64,000 bases of DNA from Microvirga vignae (GTDB taxonomy: Bacteria; Pseudomonadota; Alphaproteobacteria; Rhizobiales; Beijerinckiaceae): NCBI RefSeq assembly GCF_001017175.1, contig NZ_LCYG01000011.1:31564-95563 (forward strand). Direction: 5' to 3'. Position 1 is the stretch's first letter. Each line of letters begins with the position of its first letter. Below are positions 56,756-64,000 of this stretch, piece after piece. A program made the position numbers and the translations under genes. Under the pieces are notes generated by a model, which was not told the origin of the DNA, ran no database searches, and saw only the letters and a list, made by a program, of their open reading frames with translations.

Positions 56756-56887
56756 AGCATCGGACAAGAAAAGTGGGATCCACTTTTGGTTCCATCCGAT
56801 GCTCATTCTTGAGAGGAGCGCATCGTTGATGCAGAAAACCGGGTCCACTTTTCGCTGACGCGGCCCTTCGGGTCGGCACGATGCGCT
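56756..56887. repeat. Palindromic dispersed repeat, copy 2
   Basis: AGCATCGGA at 56756-56764 pairs with TCCGATGCT at 56795-56803, around AAAAGTGG-GAT-CCACTTTT at 56769-56787. A second, longer inverted pair AGCGCATCGT (56817-56826) and ACGATGCGCT (56878-56887) carries the same outer arms as the unit at 20805-20855. It fills the metZ-cysN gap. Confidence 0.88.
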
Positions 56888-56918
56888 AAAGATCGGGATC
56901 GGTTCTTACACCAAGGGG

Positions 56919-58535
56919 CTAGTTGGCGCTCGAGCCTTGAGGCCCCCTGCCGTGCTGTCCCGAAGCGATGGACAGGCCAAACCTGATGCGCGCCCAGATG
57001 CGCTCATGCCCGTAGTAGAGCACGAGTTTGGTCATGACCTCGATGGCTCCGATCGCCGCAGCAAGGCGAGCATCCTGCGTCAGAGCAAAGGCTGCCCCTA
57101 TGGTTGCAACGGATCCAATCAATCTCCATGACATGGCCTTGGCAACACTGCGCCATGGCTGCTCGTTGCTCGGCTTATGCCAGACCAAGCGGAGATAGCT
57201 TCGTGATCCCTGTTGCTCCTTTTTGCGCTTCAAGCCGGCCGCATCCGCAAGTCCAACGGCAACCGTATCGAAGCTCTCCCGATCAATGAGGATGAAGCCC
57301 CCCGTGCGACGGCTCTCGGAATAGGCGTCGAAGGCGATGGGATGATCGAGCGCCAGGACAACGTCACCGATGTCGTTCGCTCCGAAGGACGTGACGCTTA
57401 CAGGCGCCAGGGTCGTGAGATCGATCCTCTGGCGGACATTGATCACCATCGCCGGCACCGTCGCGGCACCAAGCTTCAGGAGAAATTGGTCACCTTCTTT
57501 CAGGTGCTCGGTCGCCATCCAGAAGAGTCGCGCGCTGATCCTGTCGGAGACCTGAGGGGGTTGATCTACGGACGCGATGACGTCTCCACGAGAGATGTCC
57601 ACCTCATCGGACAGGGTGAGAGTCACCGATTGTCCGGCGACAGCCCTATCCAGCAGCCGATCCATGGTGACGATCTGTGCAACGGATGTTTCCACGCCTG
57701 AAGGGAGAACACGAATGCGATCTCCCGGCTTGATTGCCCCGCTCGTGACAAGCCCGGCAAATCCCCTGAAATCCGGATTGGGTCGGTTGACCCCCTGGAC
57801 CGGCATGCGGAAGGGCTCCGCCTCTCCCGCCTGCTCCACTTCAACGGTCTCAAGGTATGAGAGCAATGTCGGCCCTGAATACCAGCGCACTTGGGAAGCG
57901 CCCTCTACGACATTGTCACCATGAAGTGCGGAGAGAGGAATTGCGGTGACTTCCTCGAAGCCGAGATTGGCCGAGAAGGTTCTGAACTCCTCCTCGATCT
58001 CTCTGAATTTTTCCTCGGACCAGCCCACGAGGTCCATTTTATTGATGGCCAGGGCGATATGCCTTATCCCAAGCAAGGACACGAGGAGGGCATGTCGGCG
58101 GGTCTGCCGGGTTATCCCTTTGCGGGCGTCAACGAGGAGAATAGCCACATCTGCCGTCGATGCGCCTGTCGCCATGTTCCTCGTATATTGCTCATGGCCC
58201 GGCGTATCGGCGACGATGAAGGTCCGCCGTTCCGTCGAAAAGAACCGGTAGGCAACGTCAATCGTGATTCCCTGCTCGCGTTCGCTGGCAAGCCCGTCGA
58301 CCAGGAGCGAGAAGTCGATCTCTCCTCCTTGGGTTCCGTGCTTGCGCGAGTCACGTTCAAGAGCAGCGAGCTGATCGTCGAACAGGCGCTTGGATTCGTA
58401 CAGCAAACGGCCAATCAGCGTGGACTTGCCGTCGTCGACAGAGCCGCAGGTAATGAAGCGCAACAAACTCTTGTGTTCATGGGCCGCGAGATAATCCTTC
58501 AGCATGAAACTCGCAGGTGCGGGATGAACGGTCAT
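56919..58535 (-). CDS. cysN: Sulfate adenylyltransferase subunit 1 CysN with C-terminal DUF2061-like domain
   Basis: A 538-residue GTPase subunit. G-domain motifs: P-loop GSVDDGKST near residue 31, DTPGHEQYT, and NKMDLVGWS, followed by two beta-barrel domains to about residue 440. In rhizobial NodQ/CysNC the chain continues as APS kinase; here the last 96 residues instead contain SVAKAMSWRLIGSVATIG and YYGHERIWARIRFG, the pattern of the DUF2061 membrane domain (about residues 461-520). The ATG overlaps the cysD stop by one base (TGATG). CysN drives the unfavourable sulfate adenylation made by CysD through GTP hydrolysis. Confidence 0.95.
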   Translation of the reverse strand: MTVHPAPASFMLKDYLAAHEHKSLLRFITCGSVDDGKSTLIGRLLYESKRLFDDQLAALERDSRKHGTQGGEIDFSLLVDGLASEREQGITIDVAYRFFSTERRTFIVADTPGHEQYTRNMATGASTADVAILLVDARKGITRQTRRHALLVSLLGIRHIALAINKMDLVGWSEEKFREIEEEFRTFSANLGFEEVTAIPLSALHGDNVVEGASQVRWYSGPTLLSYLETVEVEQAGEAEPFRMPVQGVNRPNPDFRGFAGLVTSGAIKPGDRIRVLPSGVETSVAQIVTMDRLLDRAVAGQSVTLTLSDEVDISRGDVIASVDQPPQVSDRISARLFWMATEHLKEGDQFLLKLGAATVPAMVINVRQRIDLTTLAPVSVTSFGANDIGDVVLALDHPIAFDAYSESRRTGGFILIDRESFDTVAVGLADAAGLKRKKEQQGSRSYLRLVWHKPSNEQPWRSVAKAMSWRLIGSVATIGAAFALTQDARLAAAIGAIEVMTKLVLYYGHERIWARIRFGLSIASGQHGRGPQGSSAN

Positions 58536-59521
58536 CAGAAGTAGCCCTCTTGCTTCTTGCGCTCCATGGATGCTGCCGTGTCCTTGTCGATGGCGCGTCC
58601 ATGTCGCTCGGATGTACGTGCCTCGAGTGTTTCGCGAATGATGTCCGGAAGCGTGGATGCCGTGCTCTCCACGGCACCGGTCAAAGGATAACATCCGAGG
58701 GTTCTGAACCGGACAGAACGCAGCTGCGGCTGCTCCCCGAGATGGAGCGGCAGGCGTTCATCATCGACGAGGATGAGCATCCCGTCCCGCTCCACAACCG
58801 GCCGCTCCGCCGCGAAATAGAGCGGAACGATGGGGATGTTCTCGCGGTGGATGTAGAGCCAGATGTCGAGCTCGGTCCAGTTGGACAGCGGGAAGATGCG
58901 CAGGCTCTCACCCTTGCGCTTGCGTCCGTTGTAGAGCTGCCAGGGCTCCGGGCGTTGGCGCTTAGGATCCCAGCGATGATGAGCATTGCGCAAGGAAAAT
59001 ACGCGCTCCTTCGCACGCGACTTCTCCTCATCGCGGCGAGCGCCGCCGAAGGCCGCATCGAACCCGTAACGCTCCAGCGCCTGCTTGAGCGCCTGAGTCT
59101 TCATCACGTCCGTATGGATCTCCGAACCGTGGCTGATCGGACCGATGTTGCGGGCCAGCCCATCCGGATTGGTATGCACCAAAAGCTCAAGCCCGAGCTC
59201 CCGAGCACGCTGATCCCGAAAAGCGATCATCTCGCGAAACTTCCAGGTCGTATCCACGTGCAGTAAAGGAAACGGAGGCTTCGCCGGATAGAATGCCTTG
59301 AGCGCAAGGTGGAGCAGGACTGATGAGTCCTTGCCGATCGAATAGAGCATAACCGGATTATCGCATTCGGCGACAGCCTCTCGCATGATGTAGATACTCT
59401 CCGCCTCGAGGCGGTCGAGATGTGTCAAACCTGTCGGGAGGAGCTCGGTCTTCGGTGCGCCATCTTGAGGATCAAGCTGCTTCGCGCGGCCACCACCCCA
59501 TGCTTCACGCCAGACGGTCAT
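58535..59521 (-). CDS. cysD: Sulfate adenylyltransferase subunit 2 CysD
   Basis: A 328-residue ATP pyrophosphatase. [19 protein letters not shown] near residue 33 and the PP-loop-like [13 protein letters not shown] near residue 59 are typical, as are [15 protein letters not shown] and [17 protein letters not shown]. The ATG at 59521 overlaps the cysH stop by 17 bases. It combines ATP and sulfate to adenosine 5'-phosphosulfate (APS). The longer frame upstream reads through cysH and is a shadow. Confidence 0.97.
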   Translation of the reverse strand: MTVWREAWGGGRAKQLDPQDGAPKTELLPTGLTHLDRLEAESIYIMREAVAECDNPVMLYSIGKDSSVLLHLALKAFYPAKPPFPLLHVDTTWKFREMIAFRDQRARELGLELLVHTNPDGLARNIGPISHGSEIHTDVMKTQALKQALERYGFDAAFGGARRDEEKSRAKERVFSLRNAHHRWDPKRQRPEPWQLYNGRKRKGESLRIFPLSNWTELDIWLYIHRENIPIVPLYFAAERPVVERDGMLILVDDERLPLHLGEQPQLRSVRFRTLGCYPLTGAVESTASTLPDIIRETLEARTSERHGRAIDKDTAASMERKKQEGYF

Positions 59522-60269
59522 GGGAATGCTCCAGATTTTTTTGTGTTGGTACGAGGTGCAGCCCGCATTCCTTTTTAGCCTCCTGCTCCCACCACCAGCG
59601 GCCTGCACGCTCGGGCTCTCCGAGGCGGACTGCGCGTGTGCACGGCGCGCACCCAATGGACGGGTAGCCACGGTCGTGCAGCGGGTTGTACGGAACGGCA
59701 TTGTCGATGACATACCGGGCGAGGTCCTGCCGGCTCCAGTCCGCCAGAGGGTTGATCTTGATCAGCCCATAGCCTTCATCATGAATGGCGAGCGGCACGG
59801 CGGCGCGGAAAGCCGATTGCTCGGCGCGCAGTCCCGTGATCCAGCCTGCCGCTCCCGCGAGAGCCCGTCCGAGCGGCTCAACTTTCCGAATATCGCAACA
59901 AGCCTTGCGTGCTTCAACCGAGTGACGGAATCCATTGATGCCCTGACGGTTCACCAAAGCCTCCACCGCACCGCGATCGGGGCTGACGGCGTTGATCCGG
60001 CGCTGATAGCGCTCCTCTGTTTGCTCCCACAAATCGTAGGTCTCGGGGAAAAGCCGGCCCGTATCGAGAGTAACGATCTCGATATGGACATCGAGTCCTG
60101 CGCTGAAGATCGCATGGGTAATCGCTTGGTCCTCAATACCAAAGCTCGTTGTGAACACCAGCCGACCGGCAATCGATCGTGAGGCAAGAGCCAACCTCTC
60201 AGGAAGGCCGATACCACTCAGGGCGCGGGCTAAAGTCCCACCTCCCGAGCCGCCTGAACCCAGATCCAT
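59505..60269 (-). CDS. cysH: Assimilatory APS reductase CysH
   Basis: A 254-residue PAPS/APS reductase-family enzyme. Two cysteine pairs, CC at 124-125 and C207/C210 in GCAPC, form the [4Fe-4S] site diagnostic of APS-using enzymes, and C235 in KECGLH is the catalytic redox cysteine. The substrate is therefore APS, reduced with thioredoxin to sulfite and AMP, which agrees with the absence of APS kinase in this window. It is the first gene of the minus-strand cysH-cysD-cysN operon, behind a GTTC...GAAC palindrome, with GGAGAC before its ATG. Confidence 0.96.
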   Translation of the reverse strand: MDLGSGGSGGGTLARALSGIGLPERLALASRSIAGRLVFTTSFGIEDQAITHAIFSAGLDVHIEIVTLDTGRLFPETYDLWEQTEERYQRRINAVSPDRGAVEALVNRQGINGFRHSVEARKACCDIRKVEPLGRALAGAAGWITGLRAEQSAFRAAVPLAIHDEGYGLIKINPLADWSRQDLARYVIDNAVPYNPLHDRGYPSIGCAPCTRAVRLGEPERAGRWWWEQEAKKECGLHLVPTQKNLEHSHDRLA

Positions 60270-60301
60270 GGCAAAAGTCTCCTAAACACAACATCGAACT
60301 T

Positions 60302-60317
60302 GTTCTTAATAACGAAC
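60302..60317. promoter_or_regulatory. Sulfur-regulon operator, site 3
   Basis: GTTCTTAATAACGAAC, in the gap between divergent cysH and the Lrp-type regulator gene. The arms GTTC/GAAC are perfect, inner bases have mismatches. On the cysH strand a TTGACA (60320-60325) lies directly upstream, in the position of a -35 box. Confidence 0.7.
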
Positions 60318-60453
60318 GGTGTCAAGGTCAGGAGGTTCTGAAGCCGAAGGGCGGCTGTCTGACCAAATGGTCAAGACGCCCCAAGAAGAGAACTATTTTT
60401 CTCGGAAGGCCAGAACGACGAAAGCAATATTCGGCAAATGGCGAGTTGCAGAG

Positions 60454-60921
60454 ATGGACCGTATCGACCGAAAAATTTTGGATCTTCTCCAGCAGGACGG
60501 CACGTTATCTGTCGCAGATATCGGCCAGAGGGTCGGTTTATCTCAAACCCCCTGCTGGAAACGTATTCAGCGCCTTGAGGCGCAAGGGGTGATTCAGCGG
60601 CGGGTCGCGCTTCTGGATGCAGACAAGCTGGGGCTGGGCCTGACAGTCTTCGTGAGCATCGAAGCCGGAGACCACACCCAGGAATCCATTGAGCAGTTCG
60701 TGAGAGCAATCTCGACCATGAGCGAGGTCGTGGAGTTCCATCGCATGGCCGGCGATGTGGACTACCTGCTTCGTGTCGTCGTGCCCGACATCAAGGCTTA
60801 TGACTTGTTTTACAAGCGTTTGATCGGGATCGTCTCTTTGAAGAAGGTCAGCTCACGCTTCAGTGTCGAGCGGGTCAAATTCACCACGGTCCTGCCCATT
60901 GAGATGGTCGCCCAGGGCTGA
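60454..60921 (+). CDS. Lrp/AsnC-family transcriptional regulator
   Basis: A 155-residue regulator. The N-terminal helix-turn-helix is DRKILDLLQQDGTLSVADIG and LSQTPCWKRIQRLEAQGVI (residues 4-43), followed by the RAM effector domain with MAGDVDYLLRVVVPD near residue 100. The ATG at 60454 is the only start giving a normal N-terminus. It is divergent from cysH and next to cysJ, both with a 16-bp palindrome upstream, so it is the best candidate for the local sulfur regulator. Lrp-type proteins bind such 15-16-bp palindromes; the effector (perhaps cysteine or methionine) is inference. Confidence 0.92.
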   Translation: MDRIDRKILDLLQQDGTLSVADIGQRVGLSQTPCWKRIQRLEAQGVIQRRVALLDADKLGLGLTVFVSIEAGDHTQESIEQFVRAISTMSEVVEFHRMAGDVDYLLRVVVPDIKAYDLFYKRLIGIVSLKKVSSRFSVERVKFTTVLPIEMVAQG

Positions 60922-61033
60922 TGAAAGCGGCCGGACTCCCCATGCGTCGGGCTTGGCTTCCTATATTCGAGCCCTGCAGAACTCTTCTTCTCCGCCATGG
61001 CCTGCAAAGAGAAGAATTCTTCCGTCGGTATTA

Positions 61034-61049
61034 GTTCTTTAAAACGAAC
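61034..61049. promoter_or_regulatory. Sulfur-regulon operator, site 4
   Basis: GTTCTTTAAAACGAAC, 41 bases before the cysJ ATG, with one mismatch against the perfect palindrome at 53099. TTGACT follows six bases after it, as at site 2. The GAGACT near the start codon probably belongs to the ribosome site, not to a -10 box. Confidence 0.7.
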
Positions 61050-61090
61050 GTTTCATTGACTACCCCTGTGGCCCACGCGAGACTGAAGCC

Positions 61091-62842
61091 ATGACAGCAC
61101 TTGCCCTTCTGCCTCAAACAGCGCCTTTCAAGGACGACGACCGGCTCAGCCTCGATCGCGTCCTGGGCGCAGCCTCGCCCATCCAGCGTGCATGGCTCGC
61201 CGGCTTCCTTGCCGGGATCGATGCGGGTCAGGCGCCCCTTCCCCGCGTCGATGCGCCCGCGCGCGCCGCTGAACCTCTCACGATCCTGTTCGCGAGCGAG
61301 TCAGGCAACGCGGAGCGATTGGCTCAGGACATCGCGAAGCTGGCCCGAAAAGGCGGCTTCAAACCCAAGATCATTGATTTTGCCGATCTCGATATCGCGG
61401 ACCTGCCGAAGCAGAGCCGGCTGGTGGTGATTGCCGCCACCTGGGGGGAAGGCGAGCCACCCTCCCGGGCAACCCGGGCCTATGCGGATCTGATGGGAGC
61501 ATCGGCGCCACGCCTCGAGGGGCTGACGTTTGCCGTTCTGGCCCTGGGCGACACCGCCTATGCGGAATTCTGCGCCGTGGGAAAGGCTATTGACGCGCGC
61601 CTTGCCGAGCTTGGAGCCTCGCGGGCCGTGGAGCGCATCGATTGCGATCTAGACTTCGAATCTCCCGCGGCAACCTGGATCAAGAGCACCCTTGAGGCGT
61701 TTACGCCGGCCCAGGATGCAGCAGACAATGTGGTCTCCGTCGACTTCAGCAGCCGTGCCGGCGTCGAGATCAGCCGCGATCCGGTCGCCGCCGAAGTGAT
61801 CGAGCACGTCAACCTGAACTCCTCACGCTCCGACAAGGAAACCATCCATCTGGCGTTCGGTTTTGATGGCGCCGCTCCGGCCTACGAGCCCGGCGACTCG
61901 CTTGAACTCTTCCCCGAGAACGATCCGGCTCTCGTCGATGCCGTTCTCGCGGCAACAGGGCTCAGCAGAGAAGAGAGCTTGCGTTCCAGATTACTGAACG
62001 AGCGCGACATCACGACGCTTTCCATCAAGACCCTCGAAACATTTGCCGCAGAGACAGGGCATCGAGAGCTACGCAAGCTCCTCGATGAAGAGCAGGCCCG
62101 TGCGTGGATCGAGGGACGCCAACTGATCGACCTGGTGGAGGCCTTTCCCGCAGCACTGACGGCCGACCAACTCACAGCTCTCACGCGCCCCTTACCGCCC
62201 CGCGCCTATTCCATTGCCTCCTCCCGCAAGGAAGTCGGCGATGAGGCACACCTCTTGATCGCAGCCGTTCGTTATGAAGCGCATGGCCGCAAGCGCGGCG
62301 GCGTTGCTTCGACCTTCGTGGCCGATCGCCTCAAATCCGGCGCGACAGCCCGCGTCCGGCTGAAGCCCAACAAGCACTTCCGGCTGCCGGAGCCGTCGAC
62401 CGATATTATCATGATCGGCCCTGGAACCGGCGTTGCTCCCTTCCGCGCCTTCGTGCAGGAACGGCGAGCCATCGGAGCCAAGGGCAGATCCTGGCTGTTC
62501 TTTGGCGACCGACACTACACTCATGACTTCCTCTACCAGCTCGAGTGGCAGGATGCCCTTAAGGACGGGTCGCTGACGCGGATCGATCTCGCGTTCTCCC
62601 GCGACACTCCAAATAAGGTCTATGTCCAGCACCGCCTGTGGGAGCAGCGCCGCGACCTGATCGAATGGCTGGAAAATGGCGCTCAGCTCTATGTCTGCGG
62701 CGATGCCAAAGCCATGGCGAAGGATGTTCGTGCTGCAATCGTCGCGGCTTATGCGGACGTGAAGGCTCTCTCCCCCGAAGCCGCAGAGCAAGCCGTGTCA
62801 GAGCTTGAGCGCGGCCGCCGCTATCATCAAGACGTTTATTGA
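61091..62842 (+). CDS. cysJ: Sulfite reductase flavoprotein subunit CysJ
   Basis: A 583-residue diflavin reductase. The FMN-binding flavodoxin domain is at about residues 64-205 ([16 protein letters not shown] near residue 68), then an FAD domain with [11 protein letters not shown] near residue 371 and an NADPH domain with [16 protein letters not shown] near residue 448. It ends in the CysJ-type YHQDVY. It passes electrons from NADPH to the CysI hemoprotein encoded 10 bases downstream. It lies behind the site-4 palindrome. Confidence 0.96.
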   Translation: MTALALLPQTAPFKDDDRLSLDRVLGAASPIQRAWLAGFLAGIDAGQAPLPRVDAPARAAEPLTILFASESGNAERLAQDIAKLARKGGFKPKIIDFADLDIADLPKQSRLVVIAATWGEGEPPSRATRAYADLMGASAPRLEGLTFAVLALGDTAYAEFCAVGKAIDARLAELGASRAVERIDCDLDFESPAATWIKSTLEAFTPAQDAADNVVSVDFSSRAGVEISRDPVAAEVIEHVNLNSSRSDKETIHLAFGFDGAAPAYEPGDSLELFPENDPALVDAVLAATGLSREESLRSRLLNERDITTLSIKTLETFAAETGHRELRKLLDEEQARAWIEGRQLIDLVEAFPAALTADQLTALTRPLPPRAYSIASSRKEVGDEAHLLIAAVRYEAHGRKRGGVASTFVADRLKSGATARVRLKPNKHFRLPEPSTDIIMIGPGTGVAPFRAFVQERRAIGAKGRSWLFFGDRHYTHDFLYQLEWQDALKDGSLTRIDLAFSRDTPNKVYVQHRLWEQRRDLIEWLENGAQLYVCGDAKAMAKDVRAAIVAAYADVKALSPEAAEQAVSELERGRRYHQDVY

Positions 62843-62852
62843 GAAAAAGAAT

Positions 62853-64000
62853 ATGTCGAAAGAGCTTTCGCGTAACGAGCATATCAAAGAGGCGAGCGGC
62901 TATCTGCGTGGCACGCTTGCGGAAGGTCTCACCGACGTCGTGACCGGCTCCATCAGCGAGGACGATCAGCAACTCGTAAAGTTCCATGGCATGTATCTGC
63001 AGGACGACCGGGACCTGCGGGCGGAGCGCACGAAGAAGAAGCTTGAGAAAGCCTATTCCTTCATGATCCGTCTGCGCATTCCCGGTGGGGTCTGCATGCC
63101 CTCCCAATGGCTTCAGATCGATCGGATCGCCCAGGATTACGCCAACGGAACATTGCGCTTGACGACGCGGCAGACGTTCCAGTTTCACGGCGTCATCAAG
63201 TCGAACCTGAAAGCAACGATGAAGGCCATCGATACCGCGCTTCTGGACACTCTTGCTGCGTGCGGTGACGTCAATCGCAACGTACTGGCCTCCACCAACC
63301 CGAACCAGTCAAGGGCACATCGGGCAGCCTATGATCTGGCCAAGTCGATCTCGGACCATCTCCTGCCGCGGACGCCCGCCTACCGGGAAATCTGGCTCGA
63401 CGGCGAGAAGATCGCCGGTGGTGAGGAAGAGGTGACCGAGCCTGTCTATGGCCGCACCTATTTGCCGCGCAAGTTCAAGACGGTTGTGGCGGTTCCACCC
63501 TCGAACGAGGTCGACATCTTCGCCCAAGACCTCGGGTTCATCGCGATCCTCGACAGGAAGGGCGAGGTCGAAGGCTGGAACGTGACGGTGGGCGGCGGCA
63601 TGGGCATGACCCATGGCGAAGAGGATACTTATCCGCGCACCGCTGATGTGATGGGCTTCTGTCAGCCAGAGGACGCGCTTGCCGTCGCCGAGGCGGTGGT
63701 CACCGTCCAGCGGGATTGGGGCGACCGCACGAGCCGCAAGCATGCCCGCCTCAAATATACGATCGAAGATCGTGGCCTTGCTGCCTTTCGCACGGAAGTC
63801 GAGCGGCGCATCGGCAAGCCTTTGGGTGATCCGCGTCCTTACAGCTTCGATTCGAACGGTGACCGATATGGCTGGGTCGAGGGCGAGGATGGGCGCCATC
63901 ACCTGACCCTGTTCATCGAAAACGGCCGTGTGCGCGACATTCCGGATGGTCCTTCTCTCATGACAGGACTTCGCCGCATTGCAGAGGTGCATGACGGAGA
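62853..64000 (+). CDS. cysI: Sulfite reductase hemoprotein subunit CysI (N-terminal part)
   Basis: The frame is open from the ATG at 62853 to the window edge (382 codons). [21 protein letters not shown] and [17 protein letters not shown] near residue 105 are typical; [19 protein letters not shown] and [16 protein letters not shown] follow. The C-terminal siroheme/[4Fe-4S] cysteines are outside the window. CysI reduces sulfite to sulfide with electrons from CysJ. The ATG follows the cysJ stop by 10 bases with an AGAAAAAGAA site. Confidence 0.95.
   Translation, partial: MSKELSRNEHIKEASGYLRGTLAEGLTDVVTGSISEDDQQLVKFHGMYLQDDRDLRAERTKKKLEKAYSFMIRLRIPGGVCMPSQWLQIDRIAQDYANGTLRLTTRQTFQFHGVIKSNLKATMKAIDTALLDTLAACGDVNRNVLASTNPNQSRAHRAAYDLAKSISDHLLPRTPAYREIWLDGEKIAGGEEEVTEPVYGRTYLPRKFKTVVAVPPSNEVDIFAQDLGFIAILDRKGEVEGWNVTVGGGMGMTHGEEDTYPRTADVMGFCQPEDALAVAEAVVTVQRDWGDRTSRKHARLKYTIEDRGLAAFRTEVERRIGKPLGDPRPYSFDSNGDRYGWVEGEDGRHHLTLFIENGRVRDIPDGPSLMTGLRRIAEVHDG

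Overview
The window is GC-rich alphaproteobacterial chromosome, most likely from the order Hyphomicrobiales (Microvirga or Methylobacteriaceae would fit; this is an impression from gene content, not a measured placement). Supporting traits are a CIRCE-controlled groESL operon, abundant ABC and tripartite tricarboxylate (TctCBA) uptake systems, a one-donor sulfate assimilation route through APS reductase, and several small Hyphomicrobiales-type hypothetical genes. No rRNA, tRNA, CRISPR or prophage was seen.

0-10 kb, plus strand: a catabolic and uptake operon. It has a LivH permease, a single protein fusing LivM, LivG and LivF, a lambda-crystallin/gulonate-type hydroxyacid dehydrogenase, a beta-keto acid cleavage enzyme (BKACE), a RraA-fold protein and a complete TctC-TctB-TctA transporter. 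The dehydrogenase and BKACE could act in series: hydroxy acid to beta-keto acid, then acetyl-CoA-dependent cleavage.

10-36 kb: mixed housekeeping and accessory genes. These are an alpha/beta hydrolase, a penicillin-acylase-family enzyme, a stand-alone diiron metallo-beta-lactamase-fold protein, groEL-groES with CIRCE, stress SDR and DUF4336 genes, LtrA, a PAS-GGDEF cyclase, small secreted charged proteins, psuK-psuG, an orphan BrnA-like antitoxin, gph, a decayed aminotransferase, an EamA exporter, a Crp/Fnr regulator, a Vgb-like propeller coupled to a c-type cytochrome, and a NAPE-PLD-like hydrolase.

36-48 kb: a second catabolic island centred on an IclR regulator. It holds TctCBA, a polar-amino-acid-type ABC transporter, a DapA-family lyase, a kinase closely resembling sulfofructose kinase YihV, an HpaI aldolase, a LacD/YihT-family class I aldolase and an SDR. 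Paired CCG-N5-CGG palindromes about 30 bp apart lie in front of three of its transcription units, so the island looks like one IclR regulon for an unidentified, possibly sulfonated, sugar or sugar acid. Its right end carries a truncated IS6-family transposase joined to the tail of a sulfonate/nitrate-type ABC ATPase.

48-64 kb: sulfate uptake and assimilation. The genes are sbp-cysT-cysW-cysA, a 1-Cys peroxiredoxin, OsmC, a sulfurtransferase, metZ, cysH-cysD-cysN (CysN carries a DUF2061-like tail instead of APS kinase), an Lrp/AsnC regulator, cysJ and the start of cysI, which runs off the window. A 16-bp GTTC...GAAC palindrome recurs near these promoters and suggests a local sulfur regulon.
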